A stretch of DNA of 64,000 nt from Synechococcales cyanobacterium C42_A2020_086 (GCA_015272325.1 JACYLU010000025.1:1-64000); one strand, 5' to 3'. Shown: positions 44,709 through 54,142, counted from the first letter of the stretch. Notes: generated by a model not told the origin, from the letters alone. Made by a program: numbers and translations.

Positions 44709-45485
44709 CTAGTGCTCTGCCACTTTCGACAGGGAGCGCAGAGGAGACTTGCGCTGGCTCAGTTTTTGATTGGAATAATGGTTAGGATGGGTACTGCTAT
44801 CCAGCATCTCGACGTTGAAGCGATAGCCCACGTTGCGCACCGTTTGAATCAGACTAGGTTGACGGGGGTCAATTTCAATTTTCTTGCGCAGTGATAGAAC
44901 ATGCGTATCGACCGTTCGGTGATTATCAATTTCGTCTGGCCAAGCTTTACGCAATAACTCTGAGCGGCTGAGGGGTACCCCTCCAGCCTGAGCCAGCACA
45001 TAGAGCAAGCTAAACTCTTGGGGCGTTAGATCGATTAGGTCATCCTTGAGCTGTACGCGGCGCTGTATCAGGTCAATCTTGAGATCGCCGTAATCTAGAA
45101 ACGCAGGAGCGGTAGCAGCACGGGTGCGACGGGTCAGGGCTTCCACGCGCGCCAGAAATTCCTGCATCCCGAAGGGTTTGGTGAGGTAATCATCGGCACC
45201 CGCCCTCAGCCCAGCCACAATATCGGCCTCGCTGTTTCGAGCAGACAGCATAAGAATCAATGCCTGATGATGCTGTTGCAACCAGCGACAAAACTCTAGC
45301 CCATCGCCGTCGGGCAGTTCCGAATCGAGGATTACCAAATTGGGTTGGCGGTTGAGAAAAACGTCTCGCGCCTGCTGAAGATCAGCAGACTGATGAACCC
45401 AGTATCCCACCTGCTGCAAATGCCACCCCAGCAGCGACCGTAAATGCGGATTTCCCTCAACAATCTGGATGCCAACAGCGCCCAC
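44709..45485 (-). CDS. OmpR-family response regulator with atypical receiver
   Basis: 258 aa from a GTG at 45485. Receiver domain (about 4-118) with phospho-acceptor Asp54 in VILDSELPDGDG, Ser81 and Lys103 in LTKPF, but the usual acidic pair is E-G (residues 10-11). The winged-helix DNA-binding domain (about 133-232) reads LTPQEFSLLYVLAQ and DTHVLSLRKKIEID, with VRNVGYRF. A 25-residue basic tail follows. This resembles NblR-type atypical regulators of cyanobacteria that may not need phosphorylation; the NblR match is a suggestion only. It is convergent with the ATPase gene. Confidence 0.85.
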   Translation of the reverse strand: MGAVGIQIVEGNPHLRSLLGWHLQQVGYWVHQSADLQQARDVFLNRQPNLVILDSELPDGDGLEFCRWLQQHHQALILMLSARNSEADIVAGLRAGADDYLTKPFGMQEFLARVEALTRRTRAATAPAFLDYGDLKIDLIQRRVQLKDDLIDLTPQEFSLLYVLAQAGGVPLSRSELLRKAWPDEIDNHRTVDTHVLSLRKKIEIDPRQPSLIQTVRNVGYRFNVEMLDSSTHPNHYSNQKLSQRKSPLRSLSKVAEH

Positions 45486-46022
45486 AGGTTAAGCCTTTTT
45501 TAATCTGCACTACCAGGCTAACAGAGCATTTGTCATGGTTTTGTAACTGCTGTTACTTGACTTCATCTCTCTAGAGTGGCTCAAGTGCAGTCTCAACCTA
45601 TAGAAATAATTAGCGAGCCAGCCATCAAGATGGGGAGCACCCGCAGAATCCCTCTGAGGAGGCAACGAACCCGAAAAAGGTTAACGGTACAATAGATACA
45701 AGTGCATCCCATCAATGAGCATCCGCAACCGACTGAAATCGACCGCTCGATTGCTATTGCTCTTCGGCTCAGAGGGTTGTCATTCTGACGAACAATTGGG
45801 TTACAGTGATCATCACACCTGATCGCCCGCCCCTAATTAGAACCGAGAAGGCAACTGTTGCTCAGGAGAGGAGCGTCTTAATTGTCTAAACACTCTATGT
45901 AAACACTCGTCAACATTTGTAATTCATTCGTAACCTCAGCACTCAAATCCTCTGAGAACTTGCTGGGAATCATGATTGAAATGCTGTAGTTAAAGGCAGA
46001 GATTCGCTCTGGAACATCAACT
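45486..46022. other. 537-bp intergenic region upstream of two divergent genes
   Basis: No gene. GTAACTGCTGTTAC near 45540 is a small inverted repeat. TACAATAG near 45689 in AGGTTAACGGTACAATAG could be a -10 element. Nothing else is supported. Confidence 0.4.
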
Positions 46023-46271
46023 ATGCTTCAGGATGCTCGAACGATCCGCTATTATCAACGGCTTACCGATGCGCTGGTGGAGCAGTGGAACCGGGGTTAC
46101 CGCTTTGACGAGCTTCGGCTTTACCTCGATGGTTATTTGGCTGCTCTGCGCCACGCCGATGCCATTGAGCCATATCTGATCAACCGCCTTGAAGAGGAAG
46201 TCATTCGCTATCTGTATGACCCCTCTAATTTCGAAATACCTCAGCCGGAATCTGAGCCAGATTATCGCTGA
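46023..46271 (+). CDS. Conserved small cyanobacterial protein (probably DUF6761)
   Basis: 82 aa, with YYQRLTDALVEQWNRGYRF, DELRLYLDGYLAALRH and EEEVIRYLYDPSNFEIPQP. The pattern matches a small cyanobacterial family that I believe is DUF6761. Largely helical, soluble, function unknown. A terminator-like hairpin lies 60 bp downstream. Confidence 0.75.
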   Translation: MLQDARTIRYYQRLTDALVEQWNRGYRFDELRLYLDGYLAALRHADAIEPYLINRLEEEVIRYLYDPSNFEIPQPESEPDYR

Positions 46272-46332
46272 GTAGAGGGTTCTGGAAGCCATTCTTAGCT
46301 TGACTGCTTCCCCTCTCATTCGCTAAACAGAG

Positions 46333-46365
46333 TCCCTCTAGCCCCTTGGAACTAGAGGGAGTTTT
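46333..46365. terminator. Intrinsic terminator after the 82-aa gene
   Basis: TCCCTCTAG (46333-46341), a 10-nt loop, then CTAGAGGGA (46352-46360) and GTTTT: nine perfect pairs. Between convergent genes, so it can serve both strands. Confidence 0.7.
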
Positions 46366-46437
46366 AAACGAGAATAGGTTGAAAACTGGTAATAGGCTGA
46401 CCCGTCACCCAGTCCATTGGGTGTGCTTAGCTCCATT

Positions 46438-46489
46438 GTTTATCCCAGGTTTATCCCAGGACAACTCCGATAGGGCAATCAGGGCAATC
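46438..46489. repeat. Two adjacent tandem duplications
   Basis: GTTTATCCCAG twice at 46438-46459, then AGGGCAATC twice at 46472-46489. Both lie between the 82-aa gene and grxD; the second touches the stop codon of grxD. Confidence 0.88.
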
Positions 46490-46811
46490 AAGACGCTAGC
46501 GCCACTTCTACCATTTGCTGCAGTTCGCCCTTTTGATACAGCTCAATCATAATGTCGGAGCCGCCGACGAATTCTCCGTTGATGTAGACCTGAGGAATTG
46601 TCGGCCAGTTGGAATATTCTTTAATGCCCTGACGCACTTCGTCATCTTCAAGCACATTGAAAGTCTCGTAGGGAACTGCCAGCATATTCAGAATTTGCAC
46701 AACATTATTGGAAAAGCCGCATTGAGGCATCAACTTGGTGCCCTTCATGAACACCATGATCTTGTTTTGCTGGACGAGGTCATCAATTCGTTGTTGCACT
46801 GTTTGAGTCAT
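46488..46811 (-). CDS. grxD: Monothiol glutaredoxin, CGFS type
   Basis: 107 aa from the ATG at 46811; a TTG four codons earlier is unlikely. The active site is CGFS at residues 31-34 in [14 protein letters not shown], with the glutathione-binding [16 protein letters not shown] and a C-terminal GGSDIM. CGFS glutaredoxins carry a shared [2Fe-2S] cluster with BolA and act in Fe-S trafficking and iron sensing. bolA lies upstream on the same strand 128 bp away. Confidence 0.95.
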   Translation of the reverse strand: MTQTVQQRIDDLVQQNKIMVFMKGTKLMPQCGFSNNVVQILNMLAVPYETFNVLEDDEVRQGIKEYSNWPTIPQVYINGEFVGGSDIMIELYQKGELQQMVEVALAS

Positions 46812-46938
46812 AGCACGTTCCAACCCAAAACGTCATTTACGCTTCTATAGTATCGAATCCCTTTTCAAACAAAGCCGCAGCGGCTCTGCTGCGTTCGGCT
46901 GTTTCGCCTAGCCAACAGACCTGACCCGCAGAACTGAG

Positions 46939-47196
46939 CTAAACGGTCTGACCCGCTGCCCAATCTTGCGGGGTGTAGGTTTTCATACTGAGGGCATGAA
47001 TTGCCTCAGACGACATCGCCTGCTGCAACGTACGGTACACCAGCTGGTGCCGCTGCACTAACCCCTTGCCTTCAAACTGGGATGAGACCACCACCACCTG
47101 GTAATGGTCGCCGCCTCCGGTTAGATCCTGCACCTGCACCTGCGCATCTGGCAATCCAGCCTTGATCATCGCTTCCACTTGATCGGGGCTAACCAT
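46939..47196 (-). CDS. BolA family protein
   Basis: 85 aa, class II-like: VEAMIKAGLPDAQVQV, then GGGDHYQVVVVSSQFEGKGLVQRHQLVYRTL (split at residues 27-57) and a C-terminal HALSMKTYTP. It carries the conserved His of the Fe-S-ligating loop. BolA partners with monothiol glutaredoxin, encoded just downstream here, as in many bacteria and chloroplasts. Confidence 0.93.
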   Translation of the reverse strand: MVSPDQVEAMIKAGLPDAQVQVQDLTGGGDHYQVVVVSSQFEGKGLVQRHQLVYRTLQQAMSSEAIHALSMKTYTPQDWAAGQTV

Positions 47197-47204
47197 GCAT
47201 CCTC

Positions 47205-47242
47205 CTGAAATTGTTGCCTGAACCTGAAACTGTTGCCTGAAC
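47205..47242. repeat. 19-bp tandem duplication, one mismatch
   Basis: CTGAAATTGTTGCCTGAAC (47205-47223) is followed directly by CTGAAACTGTTGCCTGAAC (47224-47242), at the start of the bolA upstream region. Confidence 0.9.
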
Positions 47243-47340
47243 TGATGCAGGCCTAGACTCTAACTTAGCAGGAACTTAGCAAGTAATTCTGTGAACCTCG
47301 ACCAACCAACCATAGACTAGCCGCTCAGACGACGGCGAGG

Positions 47341-47946
47341 TTAGGGAGTTGGAGCGGCATCGTCGGGGTTGCGCGGAAACGGCGAATCCACAAATCCCAG
47401 TTCAAAGAGCTGTTGATAAGCCTTCTGCCCCAACTCGCGGGTTGGGTTTTGGCTGCGGACGATCTGTACCAGCAGCGGCACCGCCAGCTCAGGTTTATTT
47501 TGCGCTCGATGTACAAGCGCCAGTTGATAGGTGGCTTCATCTCGCATTTGCGCTGTTTCTAGAGCTTGAGCTCGCTGACTGTTGGAAATCCGGGTGTCGA
47601 TTCCGGAAAAGCTAGCCGAAAGCTCTTGATAGAAATTGGACAACTGGTTGAATACCTGACGCGCTTGCTGCAGTTTGTCTACTGCCAAAGCATAGTTTTG
47701 ATTGGAGACAGCACTGTTGGCTTCTGCCATCAACCGTTGCCCGCCCTGAATGCTAAAAATGCCTTGGGCAAGTGGGCGGAGGTCTTCGGTATCGGTCGGA
47801 GCTTGAGTATCCTCAGAGCCGCTTTCTGGTACTTCAATAGACTGGGCGTAAGTCGGAGCGGGACGCACCCCATGAAAAACGGTGGTTGCCCCCAAAGAGA
47901 CCAGAACGGCAATCGGAACGATGCGAGTGAGATTGAGCGATACCAT
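47341..47946 (-). CDS. Secreted tetratricopeptide-like protein, function unknown
   Basis: About 201 aa from the ATG at 47946. A signal peptide (NLTRIVPIAVLVSLGATTVF, cleaved near TYAQS) is followed by an acidic Thr/Pro linker, then a helical region: LMAEANSAVSNQNYALAVDKLQQARQVF (about 78-105) and TYQLALVHRAQNKPELAVPLLVQIV. The helix-pair spacing suggests TPR-like repeats in the periplasm. No family recognised. It stands alone, divergent from the protease gene. Confidence 0.72.
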   Translation of the reverse strand: MVSLNLTRIVPIAVLVSLGATTVFHGVRPAPTYAQSIEVPESGSEDTQAPTDTEDLRPLAQGIFSIQGGQRLMAEANSAVSNQNYALAVDKLQQARQVFNQLSNFYQELSASFSGIDTRISNSQRAQALETAQMRDEATYQLALVHRAQNKPELAVPLLVQIVRSQNPTRELGQKAYQQLFELGFVDSPFPRNPDDAAPTP

Positions 47947-48130
47947 GAAACAGCTCTGCGAAAGGTGTGAAATTGTAGAATAGCGAACGGATTTAATCTT
48001 AAGGAATCTTACCATTGCAGTTCCGTCAGTTTACAGTTTTTTCACAGTTCCCGGTTGGTGAACCGGATGAGTTAACCCTTTCCAGACTGACTTGCGGTTT
48101 AATCGGTTCCAGAGACCCTGAAGGAAGCCT

Positions 48131-50257
48131 ATGCCCCTGTCGAGTTCGGAATCTCAGACCCATGCCGATTTGCCAAATAAGGTCGTTTGGCACCGGGGTG
48201 GTGAAACTCTACCGCTGCAAAAAGTAGCCGATCGCTTTACGGTTTGTCCGGCTGCCGAGCAAGGATTGCGGCGGCTGATGCAGCACTTTGGAGATGCCGC
48301 TACGCCCATTCTGGCTACACGGCTGCTCGAGGTGAGAACTGAGCCTGAGCAGCTAGAGTCAATGCTGCAAGACGTTCGTGCTCTGCCTGACGTTGCCTAT
48401 GCCAGCCATGTCTATTGTCTGCCGTATCGTCCTGACGCCTGGCTCTATCTAACCGATCAGCTGACGCTGCAATTCACGGAAGCCACTACGGTGCAGACGA
48501 TCCAGAGCATCACGACGGCTGTAGGGCTAGAGGTCCTGAAACTAGTCGCCGGTGTCCCGAAAGCGTTTGTGTTTCGAGTGACGGCGCAGGCAACTGCCAA
48601 TCCGCTGAAGCTAGCAGACGCGCTAATGCAGCGGTCGGAAGTGCTGCTGGCGGAGCCAAATGTTGCTGTGCCAGTGCAGTGGCACTATCGTCCCCGCGAG
48701 TCGAACTATGCGCAGCAGTGGTATCTCCACCACGAGGGCGGTGAGGCGTTGGCGGCCGATTCCCACATTCATGTCGAAGCTGCCTGGGACAGGACACGGG
48801 GCAAGCGCTCGATTGTGGTGGCCGTAGCGGATGATGGAGTTGATTTGCAGCATCCCGATTTTCAGGGAGAAGGCAAGATTGTTGCGCCTCTGGATTTGAA
48901 ATCTGGCGGCTTTTTGCCTCAGGCTGAGCCGTTCCGGCGGCACGGTACCACGTGCGCTCGCTTGGCCGTTGCCGAAGAGACAGGTGCAGGCGTAATTGGT
49001 GTAGCCCCAGGCTGTGCCTTGATGCCGATCCGCATAGACGATGCACTGGATGATCAGTCTATTGAGCAATTGTTTGACTGGGTCAGTGAGCAGGGAGCCG
49101 ATGTGGTGTGCTGTGCCTGGGGTGCAGCGGTACCCTATTTCCCTCTATCGCTGCGGCAGCGGGTTGCGATTCATCAAGCGGCTACGCGGGGGCGATCAGG
49201 CAAAGGTTGCGTCATTGTCGTTGCAGCAGGCAATGCCAACCGCCCGACCGATAGCCACAGCCTGGAGCAACCGTGGGCAGAAGAGGCCGATGCACCACGC
49301 TGGCTGAATGGGTTTGCGATGCATCCCGATGTCATTGCTGTTGCAGCCTGCACCAGTCGGAACCGCAAATCGGCCAGCAGCAATTGGGGGCCTGGCATTG
49401 CGGTGGCAGCTCCTGGGGGCAATCAAGCTCCGGTGCTGAGCGGGCCAACCCAGGCAGCAGCGTCCCCATTAGCGGATCTAGAGCCTTGCCGCAGCATTTT
49501 GCTGGGCGATACTGACGAATGGTCTGAAATAGATGAAACCACTGGGGCATTAGGCGATACCTCTAGTGCCTGTGCGCTGGTGGCTGGGGTGGCGGCATTG
49601 ATGCTGTCGGTGAATCCAGCTCTGAGGGCTGCCGAGGTGCGACAGATCCTGCAAACCTCTGCCGATAAGCTGCTCGATCCAGAAGCCAATGATTTGTTCA
49701 AGGATTCATTCCAAGATTCGTTCAAACTGGCGCTGGGGCAGTACGATGCTCGCGGGCATTCTCTGGCTTTTGGTTATGGCAAGGTCAATGCCAGCAAAGC
49801 TGTGGCGCAAGCCCAGGCGCAGCAGTTCATGCCGTTACCTGCTCGCTGGATTCAGGCACAGCAATCCACACCCTTAGCCATCCCCGATGCTGACCCGCAG
49901 GGCATTACCAGCACAATCACGCTACACGATGCGGCTCTGGCGGCGAGCTGGGTGCAGGATATTGAAGTTCGTGTCGATATTGAGCACGGCTTTTTGGGGG
50001 ATTTGGAACTCTGGCTCATTCCGCCCCAAGGAGAAGCCATTTTACTGCAGCCGCGCACGCTGGGTCGGTTGACGGCGCTCAAGACAACCTACTCGCTACA
50101 AACCCATCCAGCCCTGGCGATGGCGCTGTATCAACCGGTGCTAGGTGCCTGGCAACTCAAGCTCGTGGATGCCATTCCCGGACATGATGGGCGTTTGCAT
50201 GAATGGTACCTGAGTCTGGGCATTACCGAGGAGGGCAAGCGAGTTGGGGAAGGCTGA
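48131..50257 (+). CDS. S8 (subtilisin-like) protease with P-domain
   Basis: 708 aa, with AAGGAAG five bases before the ATG. No signal peptide. An N-terminal 200-residue region precedes the S8 domain: catalytic Asp234 (ADDGVD), His271 (RRHGTTC) and Ser478 (GDTSSACALVAG), with the oxyanion Asn in VVAAGNAN. The motif around Ser478 is unusual: NGTSMASP is normal, and here the Gly and Pro are replaced by Asp and Ala. The C-terminal P-domain (about 585-700: VQDIEVRVDIEHGFLGDLEL, ends LGI) is like proprotein convertases and the cyanobacterial Ca-dependent protease PrcA. Likely intracellular or released on lysis. Confidence 0.88.
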   Translation: MPLSSSESQTHADLPNKVVWHRGGETLPLQKVADRFTVCPAAEQGLRRLMQHFGDAATPILATRLLEVRTEPEQLESMLQDVRALPDVAYASHVYCLPYRPDAWLYLTDQLTLQFTEATTVQTIQSITTAVGLEVLKLVAGVPKAFVFRVTAQATANPLKLADALMQRSEVLLAEPNVAVPVQWHYRPRESNYAQQWYLHHEGGEALAADSHIHVEAAWDRTRGKRSIVVAVADDGVDLQHPDFQGEGKIVAPLDLKSGGFLPQAEPFRRHGTTCARLAVAEETGAGVIGVAPGCALMPIRIDDALDDQSIEQLFDWVSEQGADVVCCAWGAAVPYFPLSLRQRVAIHQAATRGRSGKGCVIVVAAGNANRPTDSHSLEQPWAEEADAPRWLNGFAMHPDVIAVAACTSRNRKSASSNWGPGIAVAAPGGNQAPVLSGPTQAAASPLADLEPCRSILLGDTDEWSEIDETTGALGDTSSACALVAGVAALMLSVNPALRAAEVRQILQTSADKLLDPEANDLFKDSFQDSFKLALGQYDARGHSLAFGYGKVNASKAVAQAQAQQFMPLPARWIQAQQSTPLAIPDADPQGITSTITLHDAALAASWVQDIEVRVDIEHGFLGDLELWLIPPQGEAILLQPRTLGRLTALKTTYSLQTHPALAMALYQPVLGAWQLKLVDAIPGHDGRLHEWYLSLGITEEGKRVGEG

Positions 50258-50273
50258 AGCGGCTAGGTGTTCC

Positions 50274-50780
50274 TTAGGCGCGATCGGGGTGGAGCTGGCG
50301 CGTCAAATGTCCTAGTTCCGGCAGAATTAATTGGTCCATGGCTAGCCGCACCGCGCTAGACGAGCCGGGCAGCGAAAAGACCAACGTGCCGCAACACACT
50401 CCGGCAACTGCTCGGGAAGCCATCGCCCGCGAGCCAATTTCTTGATAGCTGAGCCAGCGAAACAGCTCGCCGAAGCCGGGCAACGTTTTTTCCAGCAACC
50501 GCTCGATGGCATCGTAAGTCGTATCACGGGGAGCGATACCTGTACCGCCATTCAGGATCACCACCTGTGTTGTCTGGCAGAGGCTAAGCACCTGGGCCTG
50601 GATGGCATCAGGCTCATCTGGCAGCAGCGCATAATGAGTAATTTGATGTCCTGCGGCTTGCAACAGCTCGCGAATCAATTGTCCGCTGCGGTCCGTTTCG
50701 GGGGTGCGGGTATCGCTAATGGTGAGAATCGCACAATCCACCACAACCGGAGCAGTATCGGGATGGGGCTGATGAGACAT
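50274..50780 (-). CDS. moaB: Molybdenum cofactor biosynthesis protein, MoaB/MogA family
   Basis: 168 aa. CAILTISDTRTPETDRSGQ near residues 16-34, then VVILNGGTGIAPRDTTYDA and a C-terminal VFSLPGSSSAVRLAM. It binds or adenylylates molybdopterin before molybdenum insertion; the MoaB and MogA forms cannot be separated by eye. It is convergent with the protease gene, 16 bp apart, and precedes psb28 on the same strand by 236 bp. Confidence 0.93.
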   Translation of the reverse strand: MSHQPHPDTAPVVVDCAILTISDTRTPETDRSGQLIRELLQAAGHQITHYALLPDEPDAIQAQVLSLCQTTQVVILNGGTGIAPRDTTYDAIERLLEKTLPGFGELFRWLSYQEIGSRAMASRAVAGVCCGTLVFSLPGSSSAVRLAMDQLILPELGHLTRQLHPDRA

Positions 50781-51016
50781 CGGTTGAGATGCGGCTCGCG
50801 AGTTGGATTAGCGTTGGGCTGCGGTAGTGAGGTGCCAAGGGGTTGGGTCTGCCTGTAAAGTTAGGGAGTGTACGGAATTTAGACGGTCGGATCCGAGAGC
50901 CTCCCAATGGCTGAAGCTTGGGGTGCCGAATCGGGCCTAGGTCTTGAGCGCTTAGACCCTACAGCCCGTTCCAATCCCCGCTCTAGCTGGTTGAGCAGCC
51001 AGGTTAAAACTCAAGC

Positions 51017-51352
51017 TTAGGACTTGCTGAAGCCCAGTCCATGTTCCTCAGCGTAGCGCTCCATAAACCGCATAAACCGATCCCATTCGTCCACACTACG
51101 AATAACGTACACTGCCTCTAGAGCTGCGGGCTGCCCGTTGATAAACTTGGCTTTCACTTCCCGCGTTGAGAGTTCACCCTCTTCGTCGATCAGGTACATG
51201 CCGGTAATGTCATCAGTACGGTCGCTAGCCAAGGCTCTTGGCTTCTCAAAGTAAAAGGTGGCAGTGCCGTTGGTGCCGTCTTTGGCGCGGGTCAACCGCA
51301 CATCGGGCACTACATCTTCAGTAATTCCTCTGGAAAATTGAATCTCAGCCAT
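51017..51352 (-). CDS. psb28: Photosystem II assembly factor Psb28
   Basis: 111 aa, full length. It reads [23 protein letters not shown], then [20 protein letters not shown] and [28 protein letters not shown], the whole-family pattern (split here). Psb28 binds the cytosolic face of the CP47 pre-complex during PSII assembly and repair and, with other factors, protects it from damage. A clear phototroph marker. Confidence 0.96.
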   Translation of the reverse strand: MAEIQFSRGITEDVVPDVRLTRAKDGTNGTATFYFEKPRALASDRTDDITGMYLIDEEGELSTREVKAKFINGQPAALEAVYVIRSVDEWDRFMRFMERYAEEHGLGFSKS

Positions 51353-51424
51353 GCGTCTTAATCAATTACTTACCGTGAGCTTTTACTTATCTTCCCATCT
51401 TTTTCTGCCATCTTTGTGGCTGAA

Positions 51425-54142
51425 CTATCGCGTTGCCTGCCCAACGTAGCGCAAAATCCCGTTCGTGATGGCTCGCGCCAAATAGCGGTGATAGGCAGGA
51501 TTGGCCAGACTCAAGGCATCAGCTTCTCCAGTGATAAATCCAATTTCCAGATGCACCGCCGGAATGGCCAACGAGCGCAGGAGATAGAAATGAGCGGTGC
51601 GAACCCCTCGGTCCTGCACATCGGGCAATTGGGTCAAGGATTTATGGATTGCCCAGGCCAGCTTGGCACTTTCAGATGCTCCAGGATAGTGGTAGGTTTC
51701 AATACCATTGATGTAGCGCCGCTTCTGCCAATCGGCATTGACATGGAGGCTAACCAGCACTGCTGCCGCGACGGTTTTGGCCATTTCAGCCCGCTTTGTT
51801 AGGTCAACCTCGTGATCGCCCGGTCGGGTCAGCACGACTTCAATGCCCTGCTTGCGCAGAAACCCAGCGACTTCCCGCGCCACAGAGAGGGTAATAGATT
51901 TCTCCTGCAAGCTTGGCAGGGATCGGAGGGTCTCTGGTGCTCCGTCTATTGTCCCATCTGGGGTCAGGTTCATGGCTCCCGGCAGACGACCAGCCGGTTG
52001 ATTGATGGTAGGAAATCCGGGCAGCACTCCGGGCGGCAAGCGAAGCGGCATCGAGGTAGACGGTAGCAGCGGGGTTTCTTGAGGAACTGCTGCTCGCTCA
52101 GGCGATGGGCTTTGCGATGGCGTTGTCTGCGTGACCACCCCCTCATCTGCGCCGCCATGCCCCGGATCCAGCACCACAATTACAGGACGATCGGCGGCCA
52201 ACGGCTGATCGGAGCGGGTCGGATCAACCCGGTAAGGAGAATCGAGCGCAGGCACTTGCCCCAAATACGCTAGAGCTTGATAGACCATGGCAGCAATTTC
52301 ACCCCGCGTTGCGGCACGCATCGGCTGAAGTTGGTTTAGCTGCGGATAGTTCACGACCAATCCTCGCTGGGTTGCGGCAGCAAGGGCAGTGGCAGCCGAT
52401 GGTGGCACGGTGTGGGCATCGGTATAGCGGCTGAGGAGGTCCGGATCGCCCGGCGGCAGCTGTAGGGCCTCTGCCAGCGTTTGAAGCACCACCCAGCGCG
52501 GCACCGGCTGATCGAGATCGACCTGATCGGCAATGTTGTGCTGCAGGGTTCTGCCCAGGATGGCTGCATAGTCGCGTCCGCTCAGCGGCTGATCAGGTTG
52601 AAAGTGCCCCTCGGCATTGCCAGCCATGACACCGTAGGTGGCGGCAGCGTGAATCAGCGGGGCGGCCCAGTGAGATGCAGCATCGGCAAAAGCCACCTGA
52701 TCGAACCTTGGCCGCACTAGGTACGGCGAAACCACGGCCGCTGCTTGCCCCTGATAAACGAGAGCTTGATAGAGCATCGCCACTGCCTCCGCTCGACTCA
52801 GGAGACCCAACGGCGCTAGCCATTGCGGATAGGGGCGCACCACAAGCCGGCATTGGGTAGCGGCAGCCACCGTGGCGGCAGCTGAACTGGGAATTTGGAC
52901 CCGATCGCGGTAGACCTGTAGCCCGCTAGGTTCACCGCCTGGAAGGTGCAGCGCCTCAACTAGCATCTGCAGCGCGCGCAGCCGAGTCAGCGGTCGGTCT
53001 GAGGCAAGAGCTGGTGCAACAGCCGTATCTGCCGCAGCACGAGTCAGCACAGACAACCAAGCCGAGAACGCTGCCTCGCTGACCGGAGCATCGGGATGAA
53101 ACAGTCCAGCCTCTAGGTCGAGCGGTTGCCGCGTCTGCCAGGCCTGTACAAACTCGGCTGCCCAGTGCCCCTGCACATCGGGCGGGAGCTGAGACGAGCG
53201 AGAGCCACTGCTTTTCTGAGGGGCTGAAGGAAGCACTGGCGGTGCAGGAACTGCCGGAATGCGCAGAGGGCACAACTCCACTAAACCGTTGAGTCTAGCG
53301 GGGCTAAGGGCGTTGCCCACCGAGACGATGGGAATCTCGGTCGCGTTACGCAGATCAAACGTGCCGTTCTGCTGCCAGCGATTGCCGCCCTTTTCCAAAA
53401 GATTGCCTAAGTCGGGCTGGGCTTGACCCAACACCAGCAGCCCCTCGTCGCGATTGCGTTCCATGGCGTTGCTGCGCAAGACCGGACGTGCCTGCCCCGA
53501 GAGCAGAATGCCGCAGCGATTCTCCAGCAGTTGATTGCCGGCGACCAGCGGCCCAGCCTGATCGCCAATTGCCAGACCCAGACCATTGCCACGAAACAGG
53601 TTTTGCCGAATTTCTCCCTTGGCGCTGCGCACGAGAGTAAGGCCACTGGCTCTATTGTCCTGAAACAGCGTATTCGTGATGACTGGATTGGCGATACCCG
53701 TGACCAGCACCCCCTCCCGCTGGCAGCACAACAGTGTACAGCCGGCAATGGTTGGCTCAGTGGACTCGATCCAGATGCCCGTTCCCCGAGGCATTGGGTT
53801 CGTTACGGTCACACCCCGCAACTGCACCTCGTCTTGCAGCACCAGCGTTACCTGCTGTGATCCAAAGTCCAGACTACTGTAGTCTCCACTGCCTACAATC
53901 ACCACACCGCTGCCCTGCCCCACCAGATTGCCCACGAGGGTTAATCCGGGGGGAATCACAATCGGAAACCGCTCGCCGCTGTCTAGACTGTATGTCCCTC
54001 GGGCTAAACGAATCGTCATGCCTGCTGTGGCTTGCTGCAAGGCTCGATGCACTGTCTTAAAAGGACTTGCCGCATCACCTGCCCCTGCGTCATTTCCCTG
54101 CTGTGGATGGACGTGAATTTCAATCGGGAATGGGGATTGCAT
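51425..54142 (-). CDS. DUF1565/SLH/N-acetylmuramoyl-L-alanine amidase fusion
   Basis: 905 aa in three parts. Residues about 8-280: DUF1565 right-handed beta-helix (ASPFKTVHRALQQA, LVGNLVGQGSG). Residues about 330-640: SLH repeats with WAAEFV, ADAASHWAAPLIHAA and MVYQALAYLGQ. Residues about 655-905: Amidase_3 with DPGHGGADEG (about 658-667), SLHVNA and HLEIGFITGE supplying the zinc ligands. It cuts the amide bond between muramic acid and the stem peptide; SLH would tether it to wall-linked polymers. The N terminus MQSPFPIEIHVHP has no signal peptide, and a stop codon lies 11 codons upstream, so export is not explained. A start further on was not found. Confidence 0.9.
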   Translation of the reverse strand: MQSPFPIEIHVHPQQGNDAGAGDAASPFKTVHRALQQATAGMTIRLARGTYSLDSGERFPIVIPPGLTLVGNLVGQGSGVVIVGSGDYSSLDFGSQQVTLVLQDEVQLRGVTVTNPMPRGTGIWIESTEPTIAGCTLLCCQREGVLVTGIANPVITNTLFQDNRASGLTLVRSAKGEIRQNLFRGNGLGLAIGDQAGPLVAGNQLLENRCGILLSGQARPVLRSNAMERNRDEGLLVLGQAQPDLGNLLEKGGNRWQQNGTFDLRNATEIPIVSVGNALSPARLNGLVELCPLRIPAVPAPPVLPSAPQKSSGSRSSQLPPDVQGHWAAEFVQAWQTRQPLDLEAGLFHPDAPVSEAAFSAWLSVLTRAAADTAVAPALASDRPLTRLRALQMLVEALHLPGGEPSGLQVYRDRVQIPSSAAATVAAATQCRLVVRPYPQWLAPLGLLSRAEAVAMLYQALVYQGQAAAVVSPYLVRPRFDQVAFADAASHWAAPLIHAAATYGVMAGNAEGHFQPDQPLSGRDYAAILGRTLQHNIADQVDLDQPVPRWVVLQTLAEALQLPPGDPDLLSRYTDAHTVPPSAATALAAATQRGLVVNYPQLNQLQPMRAATRGEIAAMVYQALAYLGQVPALDSPYRVDPTRSDQPLAADRPVIVVLDPGHGGADEGVVTQTTPSQSPSPERAAVPQETPLLPSTSMPLRLPPGVLPGFPTINQPAGRLPGAMNLTPDGTIDGAPETLRSLPSLQEKSITLSVAREVAGFLRKQGIEVVLTRPGDHEVDLTKRAEMAKTVAAAVLVSLHVNADWQKRRYINGIETYHYPGASESAKLAWAIHKSLTQLPDVQDRGVRTAHFYLLRSLAIPAVHLEIGFITGEADALSLANPAYHRYLARAITNGILRYVGQATR

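Noticed and set aside
45640-45700. Possible riboswitch-like leader in the region before the 82-aa gene
   Set aside because: Compared mentally with TPP, cobalamin, glutamine and Yfr-type motifs; no core matches, and it is over 300 bp from the gene.
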